A stretch of 64,000 nt of DNA from Providencia vermicola (GCF_020381325.1 NZ_JAGSPI010000002.1:186001-250000), one strand, 5' to 3'; counted from the stretch's first letter, positions 37,146 to 47,806 are shown. The notes: a model not told the origin generated them from the sequence alone. Translations and numbers: made by a program.

Positions 37146-37864
37146 TCAGGCAAAACATCATTTACTTTCAGAAAATTCTTACCGCCTAAAAGGTGCATTT
37201 GGTTCAGTATCCACGCCTGCCGTCTTAACACATAAGAAGATGGTGATTTTGCACTATATCGGTGTGGATTAGGAAGAACGGCTGCTAAAAGTGCAGCCTC
37301 ACTCATAGAGAGCTGACTAGCAGGCTTATTAAAGAATTTATTTGAGGCCTCTTCAATACCAAAAACCCCATCACCAAACTCAGCAATATTAAGGTAAATG
37401 GTCAGTATTCTCTGTTTAGACCACATAAGCTCCATTATTGGCGTCATCACTGTTTCCAAGCCTTTTCTGACCCAGCTTCTACCACCCCATAACCATAAGT
37501 TTTTAACGGTCTGCTGGGAGATTGTTGAGGCACCTCTAATTGATTGTTTATTGTTCACATTATGTTTATAAGCACGTTCAATTGCATCAAGATCAAAACC
37601 CCAATGATGTGGAAAATTTTGATCTTCAGATGCGATAACCGCTAAATAAATATACGGAGAGATCTGTTTTTCACTGACCCAAGTAGAACTCGATACATAA
37701 GAAAAATTTAAGTTTATCCATGCGCTAATTTGACGCTCAACCATAACCGCTGAGAATGGCACGGGGACATATTTAAAGACAATGACAGTACAAAACCACA
37801 CCAGAAGTAATGAAATTGTGATCTTCTTTAACCCGCGCCATAATCGAGAAACAATAGTTAGCAT
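37142..37864 (-). CDS. mtgA: Monofunctional peptidoglycan glycosyltransferase
   Basis: 240 residues: one N-terminal membrane segment (about 14-32) and a GT51 domain with the conserved motifs [14 protein letters not shown] (catalytic Glu near 83), [17 protein letters not shown] near 109 and [25 protein letters not shown] near 132-157. MtgA polymerises lipid II into glycan strands and has no transpeptidase domain. Eight bases separate it from elbB, upstream on the same strand. Confidence 0.95.
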   Translation of the reverse strand: MLTIVSRLWRGLKKITISLLLVWFCTVIVFKYVPVPFSAVMVERQISAWINLNFSYVSSSTWVSEKQISPYIYLAVIASEDQNFPHHWGFDLDAIERAYKHNVNNKQSIRGASTISQQTVKNLWLWGGRSWVRKGLETVMTPIMELMWSKQRILTIYLNIAEFGDGVFGIEEASNKFFNKPASQLSMSEAALLAAVLPNPHRYSAKSPSSYVLRRQAWILNQMHLLGGKNFLKVNDVLPE

Positions 37865-37872
37865 TCAAATAA

Positions 37873-38523
37873 TCACGCCATTTCCAATACTTTCTTAACG
37901 AGTTTATTAATCCCTGTATTTGCTTCAGAAATTGATTGTGCCAGCATATAAGCAGGGGTTGTTATAACTCGGTTAACTTCATCGACAACAATGTCATCAA
38001 CTGAACATTTGATGTGTTCTCCTCCCATATTTTCTATTTGAGCAATCGTTTCGCCATCATCGCCAATAGTTAATTTCACTGATGTATTTAACATTTTCGG
38101 AAGCATAACAGGCGCAATACACATCAGCCCTAGAGGCTTTTTTTGTTGGTGCATTTGACGAACTAAACTTAACAGTTCTTTATTAATCTCACAGTCACTT
38201 CCTTTAACTGCAAAATCACATAAATTTTTTGCCGCACCAAAACCACCAGGAATAATGAGCGCATCCAGCTTAGAGGCATCTGCAGAGGATAAAGGGGATA
38301 TTTTACCACGTGTAATACGGGCTGATTCCTCTAATTGATTACGTTTTTCTGTATTTTCTTTTCCATTTATATGATTTATAACAGTTGGTTGCAACTCATC
38401 AGGTGCAAAAAAATGAACTTCAGCATTGTTTTGACTCAATGCTAACATTGTTAATACTGACTCATGAACCTCACTTCCATCAAATACACCACAGCCACTT
38501 AAAATAACCGCAATTGATTTCAT
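37873..38523 (-). CDS. elbB: Glyoxalase ElbB (DJ-1/PfpI family)
   Basis: 216 residues, the E. coli length being 217, when the start at 38523 (MKSIAVILSGCGVFDGSEVHE) is used; GGAG lies just upstream, so a longer frame to 38589 is rejected. The nucleophile elbow with Cys is in LGLMCIAPVML near residue 137, and the class I glutamine-amidotransferase-like fold is clear (IIPGGFGAAKNL near 84). It acts as a low-activity glyoxalase. ElbB was named for its link with isoprenoid biosynthesis. Confidence 0.93.
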   Translation of the reverse strand: MKSIAVILSGCGVFDGSEVHESVLTMLALSQNNAEVHFFAPDELQPTVINHINGKENTEKRNQLEESARITRGKISPLSSADASKLDALIIPGGFGAAKNLCDFAVKGSDCEINKELLSLVRQMHQQKKPLGLMCIAPVMLPKMLNTSVKLTIGDDGETIAQIENMGGEHIKCSVDDIVVDEVNRVITTPAYMLAQSISEANTGINKLVKKVLEMA

Positions 38524-38642
38524 ATCTTGCTCCATTTGTAGTAAATTATCTCTCAAGCGATAAGGCAGGCAAACATCAATCTTCATCACAGATTTTAATG
38601 AATCTTGTAACAGATTCGCTAAATTTTGGTATCTTGATGTTA

Positions 38643-38765
38643 TTGCTTACCGCGATTAACCTAATTTAATGATTTGCCTAGAATGAAAAATACATGCAAA
38701 TCAACGATTTCCCTGGTGTTGGCGCAGTATTCGCGCACCCCAACTTCGGTTGGGGTTATTTTTTT
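38643..38765 (+). ncRNA. arcZ: Hfq-dependent small RNA ArcZ
   Basis: About 121 nt. The 3' half contains the most conserved part of E. coli ArcZ (RyhA/SraH): GATTTCCCTGGTGTTGGCGC, then AGTATTCGCGCACCCC, ending in the terminator stem ACCCCAAC/GTTGGGGT with seven T. Position between elbB and arcB is the same as in E. coli. ArcZ base-pairs with rpoS, flhDC and other mRNAs, and is repressed by ArcA. The 5' end is approximate: TATCTT at 38630 is a possible -10. The terminator overlaps the arcB 3' end by ten bases on the opposite strand. Confidence 0.92.
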
Positions 38766-41104
38766 GTACGCGCATCAACCCAGTTTCTTAAAGTTTCTAT
38801 ATCGTCTTTCCAATCCTGTTTTAATTCATCAACCCATTCTTGTACATTATCCCACCAAGCTGGTAAATCAGGAGATTGGATTTGCTGAGCTATTTTCTGT
38901 AAATTCCTTAAGCCCACAGAACCCGCTGCACCTTTAATCTTATGAGCCTCTTCCACGATACCCTTTTGATCTTTTGCAACCATATTAGAGTCGAGAATTG
39001 CTAAGTAGCCTGGAAGCATTTTTTCAAATACGTCTAGCCCATCATAAATTAATTTAGGGCCAACTAATTCAATATATTGCTCCAACATTTCACAATCTAA
39101 CCTTGACTCATCAACCGTTGATTCAGGGATATCACTTTGGACCTCTTCTTCAGAGTGAGCGGCTTGCTCGCCCCAAAACTGCTCAATAACTTGAGTTAGT
39201 GCTGGAACAGATAATGGTTTGCTTAAAACGCCATCCATACCTGCATCAAAGTACTCTTTTTTATCTTTAAGCACATTTGCGGTCAGTGCAATGAGTGGAG
39301 GTAAATCCTCCTTGTTATATTGCTGTTTCAGTTGCCTTGAAATATCCAACCCTGTCATATCTGGTAACTGAATATCTAATAAGACTAAATCGTACTCACC
39401 AGGTGCGAACATGGATAACGCATCTTTGCCCGTCATCGCGACATCAACTGTATTCCCTAAATTTTCTAATACAGAGCACGCCACAACAACGTTTAGTTCA
39501 ATATCTTCCACTAATAAAATATGCAAAGCAGGTAATGGGTAATCATCATCATTTTCTTCAAATTCCACAATTTCATCGTCAACAACAGGCGCAGAAATAG
39601 ATAACGTAAATGTAGAACCTTCACCTATTTGACTTTCAACTTGGATATCTCCCCCCATATTTTGTGCTAGCCGGCGAGATACAGAAAGTCCAATCCCCGT
39701 TCCCGTTGCAGGCTTACCACCCGCAGAATCTGTTACTTGATAGTACATTGCAAAAATTTTATCTAGCTCATCTTTTGGGATACCAATTCCGCTGTCTTGT
39801 ACCCTAAAAAACAATTTATTTTCAGACTCTTGCCAGATACTGAGTTTGACTTCCCCTTTTTGTGTAAATTTGACTGCATTACCAATTAAGTTCCATAATA
39901 TTTGGCGCAATCGCGTCCCGTCAGTTAATACTTTTTTCGGCAATGCAGGGGCGACATCCATAACAAATTTAAGCCCTTTTGGCTGAACTAATAAGCCGCT
40001 TAAATTTTCGAGATCATTCACAAACTCAGATAATGTGATTGGCTGGTTATCCAACTGAACCTTACGGCGCTCGATCTTATCCATCTCAATGACATCGTTG
40101 AAAATATTTCCTAATGTCACTGCACTGACATGAATCGTTTTCAAATAGCTAGATTGTTCCGAAGTTAACTCAGTGTCTAACAATATTCGGCTCAAGCCAA
40201 CAATGCCGTTAAGGGGGGTACGAAGCTCGTGGCTGATTGTTGAAATAAATGTGGTCTTCTCCCTACTCGCGCTCTCTAATGCCTCTTGGTAACGTTTACG
40301 CTCTGTTATATCGCGACCAAAACCCATGAGACCATGGCGTTTGCCAACACGGTCATAAAATGGCACTTTTCGTAGCTCAAAACAGGCTTTTCTACCATCT
40401 GGATAAACCAACCATTGTTCATAGGTTAGAGAAACATTATGGCGAAAAACTTTTTCATCGGTTTCCATCACTTTAGAAGCAATTTCCACATCATAAATAT
40501 CTAGCGGAGTGAGCCCAACTAAGTGTTTTTCACTTTTCCCAGTCAGGAGTTCCATAGCCCTATTACAACCCGAAAATTCGTTATTTTCATTACGGTAATA
40601 AACTAAGTCAGGAGAGGCATCAAGGAATGAGCGTAACAATACCGATTGCTGCTCAAGTTCAACTTGAGTTTGCTCACGGTATTTCATTTCTTGCTTAAGT
40701 TGTTCAAGTAATTCTAAATGTGCACGCTCCGCTTTTTCACGCTCAAGTATTTCGAGGTTGAGCTGCTCTATATTTCCTTGTAATTGCGTGTTTAATTCAG
40801 CGTCACGCTTGCGCATTACCTCAAGCTTATCCACCATACGCGATAATCGTTGACGTGATTCTTCCAGTTGTTCCACCACAACAGACAGAAAGTAGACCGC
40901 AAGCGGAGTGATGATAAGCCCAAAGAAAATAGACCCGACCATATCTAAACTATCTACATGCCCACGCAAGAAGATAGCGACTGCCATTTGCATTATCATG
41001 GCGAGTACAACAAGTGCGGATGCGAGTAATAGTGAAAATCGCACCAATCCAAGTTTCATCATCAAATCGACATAGTATTGCGCAAGGCCGCGAAGTACTT
41101 TCAT
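38756..41104 (-). CDS. arcB: Anaerobic/redox sensor hybrid histidine kinase ArcB
   Basis: 782 residues. Two N-terminal membrane helices (about 20-44 and 56-76), a coiled coil, PAS domain (about 155-270), HisKA with H292 in ISHELRTPLNG, HATPase (DSGIGIP near 455, GTGIGLSVSRRLA near 485), receiver with phospho-Asp in LVLLDIQLPDM near 575, and HPt with His in EEAHKIKGAAGS near 717. It phosphorylates ArcA when quinones are reduced. The ATG at 41104 follows AAGGGGTGG and fits the E. coli start; the Cys residues used for redox sensing in E. coli (C180, C241) align with C180 and C241 here. Confidence 0.96.
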   Translation of the reverse strand: MKVLRGLAQYYVDLMMKLGLVRFSLLLASALVVLAMIMQMAVAIFLRGHVDSLDMVGSIFFGLIITPLAVYFLSVVVEQLEESRQRLSRMVDKLEVMRKRDAELNTQLQGNIEQLNLEILEREKAERAHLELLEQLKQEMKYREQTQVELEQQSVLLRSFLDASPDLVYYRNENNEFSGCNRAMELLTGKSEKHLVGLTPLDIYDVEIASKVMETDEKVFRHNVSLTYEQWLVYPDGRKACFELRKVPFYDRVGKRHGLMGFGRDITERKRYQEALESASREKTTFISTISHELRTPLNGIVGLSRILLDTELTSEQSSYLKTIHVSAVTLGNIFNDVIEMDKIERRKVQLDNQPITLSEFVNDLENLSGLLVQPKGLKFVMDVAPALPKKVLTDGTRLRQILWNLIGNAVKFTQKGEVKLSIWQESENKLFFRVQDSGIGIPKDELDKIFAMYYQVTDSAGGKPATGTGIGLSVSRRLAQNMGGDIQVESQIGEGSTFTLSISAPVVDDEIVEFEENDDDYPLPALHILLVEDIELNVVVACSVLENLGNTVDVAMTGKDALSMFAPGEYDLVLLDIQLPDMTGLDISRQLKQQYNKEDLPPLIALTANVLKDKKEYFDAGMDGVLSKPLSVPALTQVIEQFWGEQAAHSEEEVQSDIPESTVDESRLDCEMLEQYIELVGPKLIYDGLDVFEKMLPGYLAILDSNMVAKDQKGIVEEAHKIKGAAGSVGLRNLQKIAQQIQSPDLPAWWDNVQEWVDELKQDWKDDIETLRNWVDARTKK

Positions 41105-41405
41105 AACCACCCCTTAGTAAAATTCTCTTTGAATCATATATCAAACAGGGCAGATTCGGATGTTTATTAATACAAAATGTCGATCCTGCTCATTCAATAG
41201 CCATTTTTTATCATTAATGATAAATAACAATCAGGTAATTTCTTTGTTTTAGCTCGGGTAAAAATGTATCTCGGGTTACTTTTCATCATAATCGTTTGAA
41301 AAATAGATCAATCATGCGACTTATACTGACTTTTGTCGTGCTAAGCTTTAGGTTTCAAAGCGCACTGTATGATGTAAATTCAGACTAAGTTCAGTAAGGA
41401 ATACC
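41105..41405. other. Divergent promoter region arcB / gltD-like
   Basis: 300 AT-rich bases that must hold both promoters. The one clear structure is the perfect 18-base palindrome TTTATCATTAATGATAAA at 41207-41224, a possible operator. The yhcC and gltB genes that lie here in E. coli are absent. Confidence 0.55.
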
Positions 41406-42812
41406 ATGAACGCCAAAATTATCGGTCTCCCACGAAATGAACCGCCAAAAAAAGCAGTCAATATTCGAAAAATAGATTTCGTCGAAATTTATGAGCCTGA
41501 TGATGTCAACAATACGCAGCAACAGGCAAGCCGTTGTCTCTCCTGCGGTAGTCCGTTCTGTGAATGGAAGTGTCCTTTGCATAATACCATCCCCAAATGG
41601 CTAAAATTAGCAGAGGAGGGTCGTATTATTGAAGCAGCTGAATTATCTCATCATACCAATAGCTTACCTGAAGTCTGTGGCCGCATTTGTCCACAGGATA
41701 AACTGTGTGAAATGGCCTGTGTATTGAACGATACCTTTGGCGCTGTCACCATTGGACACATAGAACGTTATATCAATGACACCGCATTCTCTCTAGGTTG
41801 GCGGCCTGATCTTTCCCATGTCACGCCTGTGAATTTCCGTGTTGCTATTGTTGGTGCGGGCCCTGCTGGCCTTGCATGTGCAGATGTTTTAGCGCGTAAT
41901 GGTGTACAAGTGACTGTATTTGATAGACATCCCGAAATTGGTGGTTTATTAACTTTTGGGATACCCGCATTTAAATTAGAAAAACAGGTCATGATACAAC
42001 GACGCGATATTTTCACTAAAATGGGAATTCAATTTCAACTTAACATCGATATCGGTAAGGATATACACCTCAATACGCTTGAGACGAATTATGACGCGAT
42101 TTTCCTCGGAATAGGCACATACAGTGCAATTAAAGGTGAACTGCTCAGGAATGCCGCTCAGGGCTGTTATGATGCCCTACCTTATTTAATTGCTAACACA
42201 CGCCATTTGATGCAACTCCCACCTTTACCTCTTGAACCTTATATCGATTTACAGGGAAAAAATGTGGTTGTACTCGGCGGAGGAGATACCGCAATTGACT
42301 GTGTGCGAACAGCGATTCGCCAAGGTGCTTCGCAGGTGTCCTGTATATATCGGCGTGACAAACAAAGTATGCCCGCTTCACTAAAAGAGATAAATTATGC
42401 AATTGAAGAAGGGGCTGAATTTTATTTTCATTTACAAGCCACTGAGATTCTTTTGAATGAGACTCAAAAAGTCCGCGGGATTTCTGTCATCCGCACCCAG
42501 AATGGTGAACTCAAAGAAGGACGAACCTCCGTAGAACCTATCAAAAATTCAGATTTTACAATTGAAGCTGATGCTGTCATTGTTGCTTTCGGTTTTCGCC
42601 CACACAAGCAACCTTGGTCTGAAGATAGTTTTGTACAACTTGACTCGCAGGGGCATATTTGTGCAAGTCGCAATAGCCCGTTTCCTTTTCAAACTTCCCA
42701 TGAAAAAATATTTGCTGGGGGGGATGCTGTTCGAGGTTCAGACCTTGTTGTCAATGCAATTGCCGATGGACGCAGTGCCGCCGAGGGTATTTTACTTTTT
42801 TTAGGAGTATAG
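41406..42812 (+). CDS. gltD: Glutamate synthase small-subunit-like NADPH oxidoreductase, without gltB
   Basis: 468 residues, like E. coli GltD (472) in all parts: N-terminal 4Fe-4S cysteines (CLSCGSPFCEWKCP near 45 and CGRICPQDKLCEMAC near 93), FAD motif [12 protein letters not shown] near 145, NADPH motif LGGGDTAIDC near 287 and FAGGDAVRGSDLV near 433. In glutamate synthase GltD takes electrons from NADPH and passes them to GltB. No gltB is adjacent: upstream comes arcB on the other strand and downstream sspB. It may pair with a distant GltB or serve another acceptor. Confidence 0.88.
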   Translation: MNAKIIGLPRNEPPKKAVNIRKIDFVEIYEPDDVNNTQQQASRCLSCGSPFCEWKCPLHNTIPKWLKLAEEGRIIEAAELSHHTNSLPEVCGRICPQDKLCEMACVLNDTFGAVTIGHIERYINDTAFSLGWRPDLSHVTPVNFRVAIVGAGPAGLACADVLARNGVQVTVFDRHPEIGGLLTFGIPAFKLEKQVMIQRRDIFTKMGIQFQLNIDIGKDIHLNTLETNYDAIFLGIGTYSAIKGELLRNAAQGCYDALPYLIANTRHLMQLPPLPLEPYIDLQGKNVVVLGGGDTAIDCVRTAIRQGASQVSCIYRRDKQSMPASLKEINYAIEEGAEFYFHLQATEILLNETQKVRGISVIRTQNGELKEGRTSVEPIKNSDFTIEADAVIVAFGFRPHKQPWSEDSFVQLDSQGHICASRNSPFPFQTSHEKIFAGGDAVRGSDLVVNAIADGRSAAEGILLFLGV

Positions 42813-42821
42813 AAAAACATA

Positions 42822-42851
42822 AAAAAACAGAGGACAATCCCTCTGTTTTTC
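42822..42851. terminator. Bidirectional terminator between the gltD-like gene and sspB
   Basis: AAACAGAGG and CCTCTGTTT with a short loop, T run on the plus strand and A run before the stem, so it can act in both directions. Confidence 0.85.
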
Positions 42852-42872
42852 TATCAATATGAAGTGAATTTA

Positions 42873-43370
42873 CTACTTAACCACTCTTAATGCAGGTCTG
42901 CCTTTTGGTGGCCTTGGTGGCTCATCATCCGAAGGTTCTTCAGCGCTATGCTCAACTAATGAGCTATCTTGAACTAATGCAATCCCTTCTTCTTGCGAAT
43001 CATCTACGTCTTCAAAATCAGAAGATATTTGTGCATCATAGGCTGCTTCAGGTTCAAACATCATCCCTGCACCATTCTCACGCGCATACACAGCCATAAT
43101 TGCGGCCATTGGGACATACACTTGACGAGGAACTCCACCAAAACGTGCATTAAAACGCACTTCGTCATTGGTAATTTCAAAGTTACCCACAGCACGTGGC
43201 GCAACATTCAATACAATTTGCCCATCCCGAGCGAATTCCATTGGAACGTTAACAGTAGGAACAGTGACATCAACCACCAAATGCGGGGTCATATCGTTAT
43301 CGAGTAGCCACTCATAGTGGGCACGTAACAGATAAGGGCGACGTGGTGACATTGCTGTCATTTCCATCAT
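42873..43370 (-). CDS. sspB: ClpXP adaptor SspB
   Basis: 165 residues: substrate-binding domain (residues 8-115, PRRPYLLRAHYEWLLDN and GQIVLNVAPRAVGN), an acidic flexible linker, and the C-terminal XB peptide RPALRVVK that docks on ClpX. It delivers SsrA-tagged proteins and RseA to ClpXP. It starts four bases after the sspA stop. The precise start among three nearby ATGs is open. Confidence 0.96.
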   Translation of the reverse strand: MMEMTAMSPRRPYLLRAHYEWLLDNDMTPHLVVDVTVPTVNVPMEFARDGQIVLNVAPRAVGNFEITNDEVRFNARFGGVPRQVYVPMAAIMAVYARENGAGMMFEPEAAYDAQISSDFEDVDDSQEEGIALVQDSSLVEHSAEEPSDDEPPRPPKGRPALRVVK

Positions 43371-43374
43371 ACTT

Positions 43375-44016
43375 TTAGCCTCTTGCTGACAGACGCATTT
43401 CGCGTTCTAATTCCGTCAAAGATGCTAAGAATGCATCACGCTCAAATACACGTTGCATGTACATCTGTAAATGTTTGCTATTAGCAGGTTTCAATTCAAT
43501 ACCCAGTACAGGTAAACGCCATAACAGCGGCGCTAAATAGCAATCTACCAAGCTAAATTCATCACTCATAAAAAATGGCATTTCAGCAAAAACAGGCGAA
43601 ACAGCAATTAACTCTTCCGTTAGTTGACGACGGGCGCTATCCGCTTCCTGAGCACTGCCTTTTTCTACTTTGTGCATCAGAGAATACCAGTCTTTTTCAA
43701 TGCGATGCATTAATTGACGGCTAGTTCCACGCGCGACTGGGTAAACAGGCATTAATGGAGGATGAGGAAAACGCTCATCAAGGTATTCCATGATAATCAG
43801 CGGATCATATAAAGTCAGCTCACGATCAACAAGTGTCGGAACGCTTTGGTACGGGTTGAGATCAATGAGATCTTGAGGCGGATGACCAGGTTCAACATGT
43901 TCAATTTCGACGCTAACCCCTTTTTCTGCCAAGACGATACGTACCTGATGGCTAAAAATGTCAGTTGGGCCTGAGAACAATGTCATTACCGAACGTTTGT
44001 TAGGAGCGACAGCCAT
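43375..44016 (-). CDS. sspA: Stringent starvation protein A
   Basis: 213 residues; glutathione-S-transferase-like fold (N-terminal thioredoxin-like domain 10-85 with VPTLVDRELTLYDPLIIMEYL, C-terminal helical domain). It binds RNA polymerase and acts in stationary phase and acid tolerance. The ATG at 44016 begins MAVAPNKRSVMTLFSGP like E. coli and has GGAGG 6 bases upstream; a longer frame by four codons is rejected. First gene of the sspA-sspB operon. Confidence 0.96.
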   Translation of the reverse strand: MAVAPNKRSVMTLFSGPTDIFSHQVRIVLAEKGVSVEIEHVEPGHPPQDLIDLNPYQSVPTLVDRELTLYDPLIIMEYLDERFPHPPLMPVYPVARGTSRQLMHRIEKDWYSLMHKVEKGSAQEADSARRQLTEELIAVSPVFAEMPFFMSDEFSLVDCYLAPLLWRLPVLGIELKPANSKHLQMYMQRVFERDAFLASLTELEREMRLSARG

Positions 44017-44480
44017 TAAAACCTCCAAATTACAAAAATGGACGAAATGTAATTAATTTTTAATTACCCGTTACCCATTTTAAAATCCCCTGTGTCCTAC
44101 TTTCATTTATCCATACTGAAAGTCAACACAACCCTCCCGCACAGAAAGGCGAGAAATGATGAAATAAAAAAACAGGGGCATATTCTAACAGATTTTGTAC
44201 AGCTTAGGGGGGCGTGATAGGAAAAATCATAGATTTATTTCATTGTAAAAGAATAATCACACAAAAATCACAATAAAAAACTGAACTAATTCAAATTAAA
44301 AAACAATAAACCTTAGAGCAAACTCTATTGTTATCTGGATGTTATGATGAAAAAAACAATTTTTATTACCAAAGAGTGATTATTTAAAATTTTAGACTAA
44401 TTCGTTTTCTTTTTCTGCTAATTATATTTAATTCTTTTTTAAATTATCTTTAAACGTCAGCTTACTGATTTTTAGGCAAT
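44017..44480. other. AT-rich intergenic region between sspA and rpsI
   Basis: About 460 bases, strongly AT-rich. The right end of the sspA side must contain the sspA promoter; no clear repeat, RNA gene or reading frame with a ribosome site is seen. Confidence 0.5.
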
Positions 44481-44509
44481 AAAAAACCCGCCATAAAGAC
44501 GGGTTTTTT
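44481..44509 (-). terminator. Intrinsic terminator of the rplM-rpsI operon
   Basis: On the minus strand AAAACCCGTC and GCGGGTTTT form the stem, followed by six T. It lies 30 bases after the rpsI stop. Confidence 0.9.
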
Positions 44510-44538
44510 CATCAATTTTATGCCCACAGGGCAATAAA

Positions 44539-45680
<1,142 letters not shown>

Positions 45681-46805
45681 TTAAGCCAAATGTGGAATTT
45701 TTAAGTATTCTTCACTTTGCATTTCTTGTAAGCGAGATAAACAGCGTTGGTATTCAAAGGCCAAAAGTTGCCCTTGATATAATGATTCCATCGGGACTTC
45801 TGCATTAATCACCAATTTCACTTTACGCTCATAAAACTCATCCACCAGCGCAAGAAAACGCCGTGCAGGGTTTTCATCTCTCGACCCCATCGAAGGGACA
45901 TCGTACAGTAAAACCGTGTGGTAACAGTTTGATAAGTAAATATAGTCATTTTGACTACGCGGCTCTTCACACAGTACTTTAAACTCTACAGCTAAAACAC
46001 CTTCCGCTGAGCGAAGCACTTGCATTTTCCGGTGATTGACCTCTAAGACTGGGTTTAACTCACCTTCCTTACCCGCCAATTTGACAAAAACCTCATCCAA
46101 GTGCTGACGATTTTGCGCATTTATCGGAGACAAAAAGAGGTGGGCTTGCGTCAAAGTCCGTAAGCGGTAGTCAATCCCTGCATCAACATTCATTACATCA
46201 CAATATTTTTTGATTTGTTCGATAGCAGGTAAAAACCGCGCCCTCTGTAAGCCATTGCGATATAAATTGTCAGGAATGATATTTGACGTGGCAACTAGCG
46301 TGATCCCGCGGGCAAACAAACCTTCTAGCAGCGTTCCCAGTATCATCGCGTCAGTAATATCAGAGACAAAAAACTCATCAAAACACAGCACATCGGTTTG
46401 CTTTTTAAATTCATCCGCAATGATATCTAGCGGGTTCTCTTGCCCTTGTAAAGCCATCAAATCTTCTTGCACTTTCTTCATAAAACGATGGAAATGCAAC
46501 CGAAGTTTACGATCACCAGGTAAGCTTTCATAAAACATGTCCATAAGCCATGTTTTACCGCGACCTACCCCACCCCACATATATAAGCCTTGAACAGGTT
46601 CTATTGATTTATTGGCCGTGTTTTTCCCTAATAATCGGCTAAAAAAACCGTTATTCTTTCCATTTGGCACAGCTAAAACAGCTTGAGTCAGTTGCTGATA
46701 AATTTTATCTAAACGTTCTACGGCAAGCTTTTGCACGTCATCTGGCTGATAATTGCCATCCGCTAGCGCTTGTTGATAACGCATTGTAGGGGTCATCGGT
46801 GACAT
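45681..46805 (-). CDS. zapE: Cell division AAA+ ATPase ZapE
   Basis: 374 residues (E. coli 375). Walker A in YMWGGVGRGKTWLMDMF near residue 72, Walker B in VLCFDEFFVSDI near 139, sensor region TLVATSNIIPDNLYRNGLQRARFLPAI near 171-197, and the conserved C-terminal RCLSRLQEMQSEEYL. ZapE binds FtsZ and is needed for division in heat and low oxygen. Divergent from zapG as in E. coli. Confidence 0.96.
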   Translation of the reverse strand: MSPMTPTMRYQQALADGNYQPDDVQKLAVERLDKIYQQLTQAVLAVPNGKNNGFFSRLLGKNTANKSIEPVQGLYMWGGVGRGKTWLMDMFYESLPGDRKLRLHFHRFMKKVQEDLMALQGQENPLDIIADEFKKQTDVLCFDEFFVSDITDAMILGTLLEGLFARGITLVATSNIIPDNLYRNGLQRARFLPAIEQIKKYCDVMNVDAGIDYRLRTLTQAHLFLSPINAQNRQHLDEVFVKLAGKEGELNPVLEVNHRKMQVLRSAEGVLAVEFKVLCEEPRSQNDYIYLSNCYHTVLLYDVPSMGSRDENPARRFLALVDEFYERKVKLVINAEVPMESLYQGQLLAFEYQRCLSRLQEMQSEEYLKIPHLA

Positions 46806-47137
46806 TAACTGAATAATCCTTAAAAAATTTTCGGTTTTTTTACCGTTATTTGATATACACTGCCTTTATTATAACCAGATTCAGTTATCATTTAACTTTC
46901 GGTTAACGAATCACCATAGAGTAAGGAAATTCACCTTAAGATTCCACTCTTAAAAAGCGGTTAATTGTTTTACATTTACTCGATTCAAGCGCTGCCGGTT
47001 TTCTCATCACTTAACGGCCAAATTACAATATGTTGAGGTGCTTTACTTGACGTCTACATGCAACTTGAATTATTTAAGGTATAGTAACGGTAACGACGCT
47101 TAATTTCTGCGAACATTGAAGTAATGAAGGAGTCAGC
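46806..47137. other. Divergent promoter region zapE / zapG
   Basis: 330 bases. A -10-like TATAGT at 47080-47085 is a candidate for zapG. No gene or repeat is seen. Confidence 0.5.
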
Positions 47138-47542
47138 ATGACCTGGGAGTATGCATTAATCGGATTGATTGTTGGTTTTATCATCGGTGCATTAGTTGTC
47201 CGCTATGGTAATCCAAAACTTCGCCAACAAAAAACAGCGCAAGCTGAGCTAGACAAAAAAAGTACTGAACTGGAAGAGTACCGTAAAGAATTAGTCAGCC
47301 ACTTTGCTCGTAGCGCAGAATTATTGGATAAAATGGCGCGTGATTACCGTCAGCTTTACCAACATATGGCACAAAGTTCATCTGAATTAATGCCAGATAT
47401 GCCAGCACAAGATAACCCGTTTAACTATCGTTTAACGGAATCTGAAGCCGATAACGATCAAGCGCCAGTAAAAATGCCACCAAGAGATTATTCAGATAGC
47501 GCATCAGGCTTATTTCGACCTATCGAAGAGAAAGAAAAATAG
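47138..47542 (+). CDS. zapG: Z-ring-associated protein ZapG (YhcB)
   Basis: 134 residues: N-terminal membrane helix (residues 4-22, YALIGLIVGFIIGALVV), a coiled coil (about 30-85, including RKELVSHFARSAELLDKMARDYRQLYQHMA) and a disordered acidic tail, as in E. coli YhcB/ZapG. It links division with envelope synthesis. Single gene with AAGGAG in front and a terminator behind. Confidence 0.95.
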   Translation: MTWEYALIGLIVGFIIGALVVRYGNPKLRQQKTAQAELDKKSTELEEYRKELVSHFARSAELLDKMARDYRQLYQHMAQSSSELMPDMPAQDNPFNYRLTESEADNDQAPVKMPPRDYSDSASGLFRPIEEKEK

Positions 47543-47555
47543 TTTCTAATTGTAT

Positions 47556-47587
47556 ATCACCAGTAAGTCTCACTTGCTGGTGATTTC
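47556..47587 (+). terminator. Intrinsic terminator of zapG
   Basis: ATCACCAGtAAG and CTTgCTGGTGAT form the stem, followed by a short T-rich tail. Confidence 0.75.
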
Positions 47588-47735
47588 TTGTTGCATTAAC
47601 TCAAATTCCCCATTCAATTCGCATCATCTGCTGTAAAACATTCATTTAATAATCCTGAACAATATTTCCATCTAAATTCAATTAGACGATTTATTTAACT
47701 ACCGTATAGAAGTTAAAGTATTACTTAAGTTACAT

Positions 47736-47750
47736 GTAAATAGATGTAAA
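47736..47750 (+). promoter_or_regulatory. Perfect CpxR box upstream of degQ
   Basis: GTAAATAGATGTAAA equals the CpxR consensus GTAAA-N5-GTAAA without mismatch. It lies 26 bases in front of the sigmaE-like -35 and 167 bases before the degQ start. CpxR activates degP in E. coli from such sites. Confidence 0.65.
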
Positions 47751-47776
47751 AGAGTGGTTAATTGCTATTCGTAAGT

Positions 47777-47806
47777 GGAACTTTTGCGCATAATCTGTGG
47801 TCATAG
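47777..47806 (+). promoter_or_regulatory. SigmaE-like promoter of degQ
   Basis: GGAACTT (47777-47783) equals the sigmaE -35 consensus; TCATAG at 47801-47806 resembles the TCTGA-type -10 at 17 bases after GAACTT. The -10 match is weak. It would give a leader of about 105 nt for degQ. Confidence 0.5.

Noticed and set aside
38674-38937. Open frame overlapping arcZ and arcB
   Set aside because: The arcZ RNA and arcB gene explain this region; the product resembles nothing.
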